Assembly (NCBI RefSeq): GCF_014077095.1
Contig: NZ_JACGVG010000035.1
Span: forward strand, 124,001 to 188,000
DNA: 64,000 nt
Source: Colwellia sp. MB02u-6
Lineage (GTDB): Bacteria; Pseudomonadota; Gammaproteobacteria; Enterobacterales; Alteromonadaceae
Direction: 5' to 3'
A program made the translations under genes and the position numbers. The notes beneath the pieces are model-generated. The model searched no databases and was not told the origin of the DNA. It worked only from the letters and a program-made list of their open reading frames with translations. This document shows, piece after piece, positions 26,267-34,507 of this stretch (positions within the stretch are counted from its first letter, which is position 1; each line of letters opens with the position of its first letter).

Positions 26267-27817
26267 ATGAAGGCAAAACATCTCAGGCTTATATTGGGTG
26301 ATCAGCTCAACCCTATGCACACTTGGTTTGAACATATCGACGCTGACGTTGTTTATGTCATCGCTGAGCTTCACCAAGAGGCAAACTATACTAAGCACCA
26401 TGTGCAAAAAATAAGCGCATTTTTTGCTGCTATGGCTAATTTTGCTCAAAACCTTGAAAGTAAAGGCCATCGGGTTTGTTACCTCACCTTAGATGACAGT
26501 GCAGAATATCAAGATCTTCCTCAGCTAATAAAAGCGTTAGTTGCACGTTATGCTTGTCAGAGTTTTACCTTTCAACGGCCTGACGAATATCGTTTACGAA
26601 CACAATTAGCTGGCATGTCAGCGCAGTTAACTTTACCTGTGGTTGAAGTCGACAGTGAACATTTTTTACTGCCCTTTGACGAGTTACCTAGTCATTTTAA
26701 AGCGGCAACGCACGTAAGAATGGAGAACTTTTATCGCTTGATGCGTAAGCGTTTTTCTATTTTGATGTCGGGCTTAAAACCGGTAGGTGGTGCATGGAAT
26801 TTTGACGCTAATAATCGTCAATCATTTAAGCAGGCTGATCTCAAACTTATTCCCAAACCATTGGTATTTGATAACTCAGCAGATGAGTACTTACAGCGTA
26901 TAAAACAGCATAACATTAATACTATAGGGCATGAGTCTACCAATGTTGCTTACCCCATTAATCGGCAACAATCGTTAGTGTTACTGGATTATTTTTGTCA
27001 ACATCAACTGGCTAATTTTGGCAATTTTCAGGATGCAATGACCGTAGCCTCACCCTATGCTTGGAGTTTATATCACTCGCGGTTGAGCTTTTCACTTAAC
27101 TGTAAAATGCTCAACCCAATGGAGGTAATCGAAACCGCGCTTATCGCTTATCAAGACTCTGAGGGTAAGATTACATTGGCACAAATTGAAGGTTTTGTTA
27201 GGCAAATTCTAGGCTGGCGAGAATATGTTCGAGGTATGTATTGGGTGAATATGCCGAACTACGCAGAGCAAAATTTTTTAGCCGCTAAGCGCAACTTACC
27301 TGATTTTTTCTGGAATGCTGACACTAAAATGCAGTGTCTAAAAAGCGCGATATCACAATCATTGGAGCATGCTTATGCCCACCATATTCAACGCTTAATG
27401 ATCACAGGGAATTTTGCTTTGTTAGCCGGTATAGCACCTAGCCAAGTTGATGATTGGTATTTAGGCATCTACATAGACGCGATTGAATGGGTAGAACTAC
27501 CGAATACTCGCAGCATGGCGCTTTTTGCTGATGGTGGTTGGATAGCCACAAAACCTTATGCGGCAAGCGGTAACTATGTGAATAAAATGAGTGACTACTG
27601 TAAAAACTGTCATTATAAAGTGAAAGAAAAAGTCAGCTCAAATGCTTGTCCGTTAAATAGTTTATATTGGAACTTTATCGACCAAAACTATGACAAGTTT
27701 GCCACAAACCATCGCATGAGCTTCCCTATCCGTAATTGGGATAAAGTCGAACCGACGCAAAAAATTGCCATTAGAGAAAAAGCGGCCGAGTTATTAAATA
27801 ATTTAGACAAGTTATAG
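26267..27817 (+). CDS. FeS-BCP type (6-4) photolyase (PhrB-like)
   Basis: This is a 516-residue member of the bacterial cryptochrome/photolyase clade carrying a 4Fe-4S cluster, whose studied members repair (6-4) photoproducts. The N-terminus LRLILGDQLN is diagnostic. The four cluster cysteines are Cys357 (MQCLKSA), Cys445 and Cys448 (DYCKNCHY) and Cys461 (NACPLNSLYW). The segment HHIQRLMITGNFALLAG and WVELPNTRSMALFADGG are also clade features. AAAGGTAAGGT precedes the start. It sits 109 nt after DUF2256 and is probably in the same light-damage cluster. Confidence 0.94.
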   Translation: MKAKHLRLILGDQLNPMHTWFEHIDADVVYVIAELHQEANYTKHHVQKISAFFAAMANFAQNLESKGHRVCYLTLDDSAEYQDLPQLIKALVARYACQSFTFQRPDEYRLRTQLAGMSAQLTLPVVEVDSEHFLLPFDELPSHFKAATHVRMENFYRLMRKRFSILMSGLKPVGGAWNFDANNRQSFKQADLKLIPKPLVFDNSADEYLQRIKQHNINTIGHESTNVAYPINRQQSLVLLDYFCQHQLANFGNFQDAMTVASPYAWSLYHSRLSFSLNCKMLNPMEVIETALIAYQDSEGKITLAQIEGFVRQILGWREYVRGMYWVNMPNYAEQNFLAAKRNLPDFFWNADTKMQCLKSAISQSLEHAYAHHIQRLMITGNFALLAGIAPSQVDDWYLGIYIDAIEWVELPNTRSMALFADGGWIATKPYAASGNYVNKMSDYCKNCHYKVKEKVSSNACPLNSLYWNFIDQNYDKFATNHRMSFPIRNWDKVEPTQKIAIREKAAELLNNLDKL

Positions 27818-28238
27818 ATGTACTCAGTAGCGGTGTTTTTGAAGGTAGTTGTAGGGTAACTTTAACGCTTTTTCTAAACACCGTTTGGCGATTTTTTGTA
27901 GTTCACATTTCAGCCTGTTAACCCTTAAGTGGGTGATTAATGTTTATTTTCACTCCATACTTTTATTGTTTTTTACCTATCATATTGATTTATTTTAATT
28001 TTGAAAGTAATGGGTTAACACTAGAGTTATAAATTTTCTTAAGTGTATATTAGTGAATTTATATTAGTGAATTTATATTAGTGAATTTATATGAGTGAGT
28101 GCAAAAACAGTTGCAACCAGTATCGCTTAGGTTTTATTCCAACTTAAAGCTGGCAAAATAAATAACGGCGAATTGGTCTTTTCTTATTTGTTATCCGTAT
28201 AGCTAGGAAACTTATTGACCAATGTTAGGATAGCTTTT
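27818..28238. other. 420-nt intergenic region with a 14-bp tandem repeat
   Basis: There is no credible ORF. The unit TATATTAGTGAATT is repeated three times exactly, plus a degenerate fourth copy, at 28046-28100. The stretch lies just before the TIGR03643 gene and likely includes its promoter. Confidence 0.6.
28046..28100. repeat. 14-bp tandem repeat, about 4 units
   Basis: Three identical 14-bp units, then one diverged unit reading TATATGAGTGAGT. There are no spacers between units, so this is a minisatellite and not a CRISPR array. Confidence 0.9.
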
Positions 28239-28490
28239 ATGGCATTTTTGATGGATGAAGAATCAAGAATTATAGAAATGGCTTGGGAAGACCGAACTCC
28301 CTTTGAAGCGATAGAGCATCAGTTCAACTTACGAGAGCCCGAAGTGATTAAATTTATGCGTAGTCATTTAAAGCCAAAAAGCTTTAGGTTATGGCGTAAA
28401 AGGGTGGGTGGTCGTGCGACAAAACACCTGCAACTTAGAAGTGACGATGTATCCAGAGGTTACTGCCCAACACAATACAAGCAGCGTTGA
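28239..28490 (+). CDS. TIGR03643 family small protein
   Basis: This is an 83-residue protein starting MAFLMDEESRII. I use the ATG at 28239 because AGGA at 28227-28230 is 8 nt before it; the TTG at 28215 has no such site. The core EMAWEDRTPFEAIEHQF, VIKFMRSHLKPKSFRLWRKRV and GRATKHL matches the TIGR03643 family, which looks like a compact helix-turn-helix fold. Its function is unknown. As with DUF2256, I associate it with photolyase neighbourhoods. Confidence 0.85.
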   Translation: MAFLMDEESRIIEMAWEDRTPFEAIEHQFNLREPEVIKFMRSHLKPKSFRLWRKRVGGRATKHLQLRSDDVSRGYCPTQYKQR

Positions 28491-28737
28491 TGCAAAAAAA
28501 CTAAGACTTAACGATACTAGTATAGCTTAATGACGACTTTACTTTGCCTAGGTAAGTAAATTCCTAGGTTACTATGATAGGTTATCTAGTGACCCAAAAG
28601 TTATTCATTAAGCCCTAAAACATTAGAACATTAAAACGCTAACCGCTGTGCTTGTTTTGCTGATCAGCATTAAATTACCTGTATTTTAAGCGTTAAACAC
28701 TCAACAATAAGGATCAGTAACGACTATGAAACAGTTG

Positions 28738-29853
28738 TTAAATAGTTTTTAAACAGTGTTTGTTTTTGCCATTTGCTTTTGCTTTATATAAATATTCGTC
28801 AGCTATTTTAACCAGTTTATCACTGGAAGCTTTAGTACTTTTAGTTTTTAACGCCGCTCCGACAGAGACTGACGTTTTAAGAATTTTGCCATTATTATTT
28901 AAGTTGAAATTTGCCACACTCTTAACTATTTCTAAACACGTTTCTTCAAGTTTTGCTCTATTTACACCATAGAGAATAATTGCAAATTCATCGCCACCTA
29001 TTCGAAAGCCAATGTCTTCAGTGCGACGACATTTGTCTTTTATGACGCTAGCTAGCTTTTTTAAAACCTCATCACCCATGCTATGTCCGCAAGAGTCGTT
29101 AATTATTTTAAAATAATCTGCATCAATAAAAATTAAACCTAGGGCCACATCATCACGCACGGCAATGGCATTTAATCTTACTATTTGTTCTTGAAATGAT
29201 CTTCTGTTGTTGAGTTTTGTTAATCCGTCTGTTGTCGACTCTTTGTAAAGGCGATTGATTAATAAATAATTTTGATAGAGTGTTTTTTGGCCAGTTATAT
29301 TAACGATAAGACAAATACTTGCAACAACAATAAGAATTATCAGCATGAATATTAAGTCGTTTAATGGGTGGTTTAAGTGAATATTTACCGTTGTAAATAC
29401 GCAGAGAATAATTACAGTGACTATGGCTGCAGGTTTGATTGGCAGAACCATAAGTAAGCAGCCAAACATTATAATGAGTACTAAACCAAGCTGAGGAAAT
29501 GAGAAACCATTTATGTCAGAAAGATAATAGATGAAGGTGTGATTTAAGCCCACAGCCAAGTAGATAAACAATATTAATAATATGTTTGAACGTATCGTTA
29601 TTGGGGGTGTGAACCAATAAATGAAATTTAAATACAATAAGGGCAGTATCACTAAAACTAGCCTAAATGTTAGTGTTAATAGGTATATTTCACTGGGGAA
29701 TTTAACTACATCCATAATCGAAAATGCTAGGTATAAGAGCAATCCAGCGATTAAAGCCCCGCGCCTAACGTTTAAGCATTGCGACATCAAAAAATGGGAG
29801 AACTTCTCTCTATTATCAGCCTGCTTATTATTACTTGGAACTGATGTATTCAT
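28738..29853 (-). CDS. membrane diguanylate cyclase (GGDEF)
   Basis: This 371-residue protein probably makes cyclic di-GMP. The N-terminal ~200 residues form about six membrane helices with no recognisable sensor. The GGDEF domain (about 205-371) has TDGLTKLNNRRSF, FIDADYFKIIND, GHSMGDEVL, the intact active site RIGGDEF and a C-terminal DEYLYKAKANGKN. An inhibitory-site RxxD is present just upstream (RTED). It stands alone with no neighbour suggesting a specific output. Confidence 0.93.
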   Translation of the reverse strand: MNTSVPSNNKQADNREKFSHFLMSQCLNVRRGALIAGLLLYLAFSIMDVVKFPSEIYLLTLTFRLVLVILPLLYLNFIYWFTPPITIRSNILLILFIYLAVGLNHTFIYYLSDINGFSFPQLGLVLIIMFGCLLMVLPIKPAAIVTVIILCVFTTVNIHLNHPLNDLIFMLIILIVVASICLIVNITGQKTLYQNYLLINRLYKESTTDGLTKLNNRRSFQEQIVRLNAIAVRDDVALGLIFIDADYFKIINDSCGHSMGDEVLKKLASVIKDKCRRTEDIGFRIGGDEFAIILYGVNRAKLEETCLEIVKSVANFNLNNNGKILKTSVSVGAALKTKSTKASSDKLVKIADEYLYKAKANGKNKHCLKTI

Positions 29854-30492
29854 ATAATATAAACTTTAATCCATATCTATAATGCATAGTTTTTTGTTTA
29901 TTGTGAAAAATCGGCTATGTAATCACTTCAAATATTTGAAAATAAAAAACACTATAACTATACTGTTTTAAACCTGTTACAATTTGTAACACTTTTATTG
30001 TGAGGGTGCAATTTAATAGCATAATAAAACTATTTTTCTAAAATGGCCAAGTATTATCTACACAGTGTTAAGTATTTTTAAACCTTAATGAATGCTAATA
30101 CTGAGTCAGGCTAGTAGTTAACTTATTATTAACAGCTTAGCCATTTTAGCAATGACTTATTTAATTATTCAGTAGACCCGCGTATTCGTATTTAACTCTC
30201 CTTGCTGTCTTTTTTCGCGGGTAAATCTGTTTGGAATAGTAACTTAAAAATACACAGAAATAAGGCAGGTAAAAAACTATTGGCGTGAATTTTAATTTTT
30301 GGTCAAAACGAGTTGGCGATAAACATCAATTAACTATATTACAAACTCTATTAGTCAATGGCTGAAAAGTAATGCAAACTAGCAAATAACTTAAGCGAAC
30401 GGGTTAACTGCTAGCTTATTTTCATTTCGCTGCATATTTTAGTTAACACAATTAGCCCATTAATGGCGCCATATTTTTTCTGGATAGATATT
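29854..30492. other. 639-nt intergenic region
   Basis: I see no gene. ACCCGCG (30176-30182) and CGCGGGT (30216-30222) form a 7-bp inverted repeat 33 nt apart. The promoter of the GGDEF gene must lie near 29854-30000, but no element is convincing. Confidence 0.4.
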
Positions 30493-30777
30493 ATGAATTT
30501 AGATAAATCAACAAAACGTATAGCAAAAAAAGTTAAGGCAGGTTTTCAGGGCTATCCTCAAATTACCTTGGCATATTTTGGCGAAGCTGAAGATTGTGCG
30601 ACACAAGTGGTGGTTAGTTTTATGTTAGAAGCCGGTGCTGATACTCAGGAAGAACGTTTTTCTAGCAAAAGTGACATTAGAAAAGACGAAACTATTCAAA
30701 CGACTATAGTAAAAGTTATTGAACGGGCAGAGGCAAAAACGGTTATAGAAGTTGCGGGTGTGGCAAAAATTAAATAA
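30493..30777 (+). CDS. conserved small protein of unknown function
   Basis: This is a 94-residue protein starting MNLDKSTKRIAKKVKAGFQG. The ATG at 30493 is preferred over 30463 because a GGA lies about 8 nt before it and the extra ten residues are hydrophobic and unlike the rest. The body is mixed alpha/beta with no signal peptide: FQGYPQITLAYFGEAEDCAT, then KSDIRKDETIQTTIVKVIERAEAKTV. I have an impression of similar proteins in Shewanella and Pseudomonas but cannot name a family or function. Confidence 0.65.
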   Translation: MNLDKSTKRIAKKVKAGFQGYPQITLAYFGEAEDCATQVVVSFMLEAGADTQEERFSSKSDIRKDETIQTTIVKVIERAEAKTVIEVAGVAKIK

Positions 30778-31284
30778 CAGCAGTCAATTATGCCAACTGT
30801 TCGCTAGGATGATATTGCTAAAAGTACTACTCATACTTAGCGCTCAGTAATTGGTTAAAGCTCATTTATAGCTAAGTTACAGCAGCACAAATTAGCATAT
30901 ATCAGCGCTGCAGGCAGCTTATAGACAAAACAATGAAACCCACATAACCACTATCATCAAAACAGTTTGCTGTGTGTAATGGCAAGAGTTTTAGCACTTT
31001 AGGTTAAACCTATCTGTTGCAAGTTAATTGCTGCGATAGCCGTTAAAATAGCAGTTTTTAGTGTTTAGGCTTTTACTTAAAAAATTCTTTGCCACAGGTT
31101 AATTTTTTATGGCGGCGTCGGTAGTGATTTAGCCAACATTTATTGCTATAAATGCTGGCTAGGCTATAGCATATCTAGCTTAAGCATGCGCTGCATGGTA
31201 GTTAACATCAATTTATCAAGATTACGCTGATTATGTTATTATCTTGACTAATTGCCTTATTGAACATTTCATCATTATATTGCC
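30778..31284. other. 507-nt intergenic region
   Basis: Nothing recognisable is found on either strand apart from AT-rich, stop-dense sequence. The promoter of the pseudouridine synthase gene presumably lies near its 3' end. Confidence 0.4.
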
Positions 31285-32976
31285 ATGACAAATCTTGCCC
31301 CTTGCTTTACGTTATTCTCCCAAGCTGTTGACTCTATAACGCTGCCAGAAAAGTTTACTTTCCCATTTTATTACCAACCACAACCGTTAGCGGTTAAAGC
31401 CGTTGAGCAGTTACAGCAACAACTTGCAATACTGCCTCAATGGCTGGAGGAAACAGTATTAAATGCGCCAGTTGCATCAAAAAAAACCAATGCTGGAAAA
31501 ATGTTTGGTGTGTTGGTTGTGCAAAAAAACCAGCAAGAGTTAGGCTTTTTAAGTGCTTATTCTGGGCAACTTGAGGACAACACGGCGGATATTAACTTTG
31601 TGCCTGCAGTGTCTAATATGCAATTGCAAGACGCTGCCTTTTTGGCAGAAAATCGTATTATCAATAATATTAATGCTGAAATTGAGCAGTTAGCGCATTG
31701 CGAGCCGCTGAGTGTTATTAATAACCAACTTAGTGCGGCGACAGCAAGTTATCAGCAAGAGTTAATCGCGCAGCAAAGTTTAATGGTAGCGAGTCGTCTG
31801 CAAAGAAAACAACAACGCAGCGAAGCTATTGATCGTCTCGCGGATCATGACTTTGAACAGTTAAAAGCAAATTTAGCGGGGCAAAGTATTCAAGAAAAAA
31901 AGCAACTGCAAGCGCTAAAGCAATCTTGGCAAGACCAACTCGACTTATTGCAGCAAGCACTAGCGAGTATTACCAGTGAAATTGCCAAGTTAAAAAAACT
32001 GAGAAAATCACGCTCGAAAAATTTACAGAAAAAACTTTTTGCTCAGTACCAATTTCTTAATGCTAAGGGCGAGGTTAAAGACTTAAACGCCATTTTTGCT
32101 GAACTACCTGATCATACTCCACCGGCTGGCGCGGGTGATTGCGCTGCGCCTAAACTATTACAATATGCTTATCAACATAACTTAAAACCACTCGCTATGG
32201 CTGAGTTTTGGTGGGGCGCTGCGCCAAAATCGGCTATTAGACAACACAAAAATTATTATCCGTCTTGTTACAGTAAATGTCAGCCCATTTTGACCCATAT
32301 GCTGCAAGGTTTGCAGGTCGATGATAATCCGCTGTTGATCAACCCTGCACTGGGTAAAGAGCTAGCGATTGTTTATCAAGACGCAGATATGTTGGTGGTT
32401 AATAAACCGGCCGAATTTTTGTCAGTGCCAGGTAGAAATATTGAAGACTCAGTTTATTCACGCATTAAAAACCAATTCCCACAGGCCTCCGGGCCAATTA
32501 TTGTCCATCGTTTAGATATGTCGACCTCGGGTCTGTTAATTATTGCTCTCAATAAAGTAGCCCATAAAGCGCTGCAAAAACAGTTTATTGAACGCACCAT
32601 AGAAAAACGCTATGTCGCTTTGGTTGATGGAAATATTGTGGCAGAAAGTGGCAGTATTGACTTGCCACTGACTTTAGATTTTGATGATAAACCACGGCAA
32701 ATGGTCTGTTATCAACACGGCAAACACGCGCTAACCACTTGGCGAGTAATTGAGCGAAAAAATAACACCACACGACTGCACTTGTTCCCTAAAACTGGGC
32801 GAACGCATCAACTTAGAGTGCATTGTGCCCATGAAATGGGCCTAAATATGCCCATTATTGGCGATGATCATTATGGTTTAAAAGCAAATCGCTTACATTT
32901 ACATGCCGAGTATTTGTCGTTCTGTCATCCCATTAATGAGACTAAGCTAGTGTTTGAAGTCGCGGCTGATTTTTAG
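31285..32976 (+). CDS. RluA-family pseudouridine synthase with a long N-terminal coil
   Basis: This 563-residue RNA-modifying enzyme has its catalytic domain at about 355-555: Asp411 in VHRLDMSTSG, VVNKPAEFLSVPG, EKRYVALVDG and KTGRTHQLRVH. The N-terminal 280 residues are not part of the core fold; about 125-255 is a Gln/Lys-rich predicted coiled coil. A Cys-containing linker (PPAGAGDCAAPKLLQYA, and PSCYSKCQPIL) precedes the catalytic part. This long-form architecture is known among gammaproteobacterial RluA proteins. The RNA target cannot be deduced here. The gene is monocistronic. Confidence 0.9.
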   Translation: MTNLAPCFTLFSQAVDSITLPEKFTFPFYYQPQPLAVKAVEQLQQQLAILPQWLEETVLNAPVASKKTNAGKMFGVLVVQKNQQELGFLSAYSGQLEDNTADINFVPAVSNMQLQDAAFLAENRIINNINAEIEQLAHCEPLSVINNQLSAATASYQQELIAQQSLMVASRLQRKQQRSEAIDRLADHDFEQLKANLAGQSIQEKKQLQALKQSWQDQLDLLQQALASITSEIAKLKKLRKSRSKNLQKKLFAQYQFLNAKGEVKDLNAIFAELPDHTPPAGAGDCAAPKLLQYAYQHNLKPLAMAEFWWGAAPKSAIRQHKNYYPSCYSKCQPILTHMLQGLQVDDNPLLINPALGKELAIVYQDADMLVVNKPAEFLSVPGRNIEDSVYSRIKNQFPQASGPIIVHRLDMSTSGLLIIALNKVAHKALQKQFIERTIEKRYVALVDGNIVAESGSIDLPLTLDFDDKPRQMVCYQHGKHALTTWRVIERKNNTTRLHLFPKTGRTHQLRVHCAHEMGLNMPIIGDDHYGLKANRLHLHAEYLSFCHPINETKLVFEVAADF

Positions 32977-33504
32977 TGAAAAATTCTGCATAAACTTTGG
33001 GTTTGATCACTGACGAATAAAAGCCAATTAGCCTATAAATCAATAACAGCTAAGTCATAGGATTTGGCTCTATTAGGTTAAATCGTATGGCTGTTAACCG
33101 GTTAAGCTGAATTGGCTCAAGTTAGAATTCATCTTAATAGCTCGCTCATGAGAGCTATTAAATAACAGGTATCAGGTATATTTTGTATACTTAAGATAAA
33201 GCCCAAGCTCTGCGCTAAATTTCGTCAGAACTCTTCCCAAATTTTTATAAGCCAAATTTATGAGCTAAAACTTCATTCAGTGCGGCTGCTAAAGCAGTAT
33301 ATAAAATGGCGATTAAAATTTAGTGCAAGCAGCAAAAATAACTAATTCACTTGCAATAAGTTTTACCGCACCAGCTTTGGCTTGTGCATTGGCAAAGCCT
33401 GACCTACATTAATTTAAGTAGCGTATTTTAATGCTTAAGTATGTCCACGATGGAATTATATAATTAAGTAAATAACTAAGTATATAACTAAGAGGGAACT
33501 TAAA
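32977..33504. other. 528-nt intergenic region
   Basis: No gene is found. A perfect 10-bp hairpin, TTAATAGCTC (33134-33143) with GAGCTATTAA (33152-33161), occurs without a T-run. AAGAGGGAAC near 33490 is the ribosome-binding site of the next gene. Confidence 0.4.
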
Positions 33505-34233
33505 ATGTTAAAAAAAATATTAGTGAAAAAATTTGGACTTGGCTTAGTCTTATCGAGTCTCAGTTTACTTTGTGCTCAAAGTCAGGGCGCGATTATAACC
33601 AGTTTTGATACTGGCGTTGATGTTGAAGTCTCATCTACATTTTCTGTCAATGAATTTGAAACAGAATTTTTTGCTAGTCAAGTGTTTGTCGACGGCAGTG
33701 CATCTGGAGACGCAAGTGGTAGCGATGATTTTGGCCCCGTTATCCTTGGTTCTGATGAGCTTGGTATAATCAGCGCTGCGGCTGATGGCCAAGTAAACGG
33801 TATGGGAGGGTTTGTTCAGAGTTACTGGGTAACAGGGGGATATTTATTGTTTGATAATAATACGGGCTCAGATGTTTCTGTCAATGTGCTTTTTGATATC
33901 ACTTGGTTTGCAGAAATTTTTACTACTAGCAGTGACGAAGAAGCCTATGCTACTGCTGGTTTTTTTATTGAAGATAGTTTTGGCGACATGGTTTTTGAAG
34001 ACTTTATCGAATTGGACAGTCTTATTAAAGGGCCTGGAAACTTTAGTGAAAGCGACTCTTTTCAAGTCAATTTTAATTTTTTTTTAGCTGATAATGATTC
34101 CGAAGAATATTTTTTTATCGCAGATAGTTTTGGCTTTGCTGAAAGTCCACAAGCCGTTCCTGAGCCTAAAAGCCTATTGTTAGCTGGCTTAGCGCTTTTA
34201 TTTGCGTTTCGAAAACGTAAACTTAATAGCTAA
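33505..34233 (+). CDS. PEP-CTERM sorting-signal protein
   Basis: This is a 242-residue exported protein. A signal peptide (1-29, ending near SQGAI) is followed by an acidic, Ser/Asp/Phe-rich beta-type body. The C-terminus has VPEPKSLLLAGLALLFAFRKRK, the VPEP motif, hydrophobic helix and basic tail that define PEP-CTERM signals, processed by exosortase. No exosortase gene is in this window. The function of the body is unknown; such proteins are often linked to exopolysaccharide. A strong AGAGGGAAC site precedes the start. Its 3' end directly abuts an XRE remnant on the other strand. Confidence 0.88.
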   Translation: MLKKILVKKFGLGLVLSSLSLLCAQSQGAIITSFDTGVDVEVSSTFSVNEFETEFFASQVFVDGSASGDASGSDDFGPVILGSDELGIISAAADGQVNGMGGFVQSYWVTGGYLLFDNNTGSDVSVNVLFDITWFAEIFTTSSDEEAYATAGFFIEDSFGDMVFEDFIELDSLIKGPGNFSESDSFQVNFNFFLADNDSEEYFFIADSFGFAESPQAVPEPKSLLLAGLALLFAFRKRKLNS

Positions 34234-34365
34234 AAATAATTAGTGATTCCAAACCTGCTTTTTGGCCTTGTTCGATGCGTTGGATAGAGCTTATATTTAA
34301 GCCACTGAACTAGGCTAATTGCTCTTGATACCATGCTGTTTAAGTCTTAATTTTCGAACCATCAT
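34223..34365 (-). pseudogene. remnant of an XRE-family helix-turn-helix regulator
   Basis: Reading the minus strand from an ATG at 34365, with GGAGA just before it, gives MMVRKLRLKQHG. After a frameshift it continues QEQLA, then an in-frame TAG, then FSGLNISSIQRIEQGQKAGLESL, and ends at a stop at 34223-34225 inside the end of the PEP-CTERM gene. This is the first helix-turn-helix of an XRE regulator (usually SQEQLAELSG...RTIQRIERGQ...ESL). A frameshift, a stop and a 3' truncation all show that it is dead. Confidence 0.8.
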
Positions 34366-34507
34366 TTATTTCTCCGGGTAACTGTTCGGATTGAATTATT
34401 CATTAGTAGATGGATTTTCACTCCGACTTTCGCCCAACAATTTACTAATGTCAATTAAAATTCAATGAGTTATGTCTGCTGTGTTGTTGGTTTATTAGTT
34501 TGTCAGT

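Noticed and set aside
28046-28100. Possible CRISPR array
   Set aside because: The repeat units are adjacent with no spacers, and no cas gene is present.
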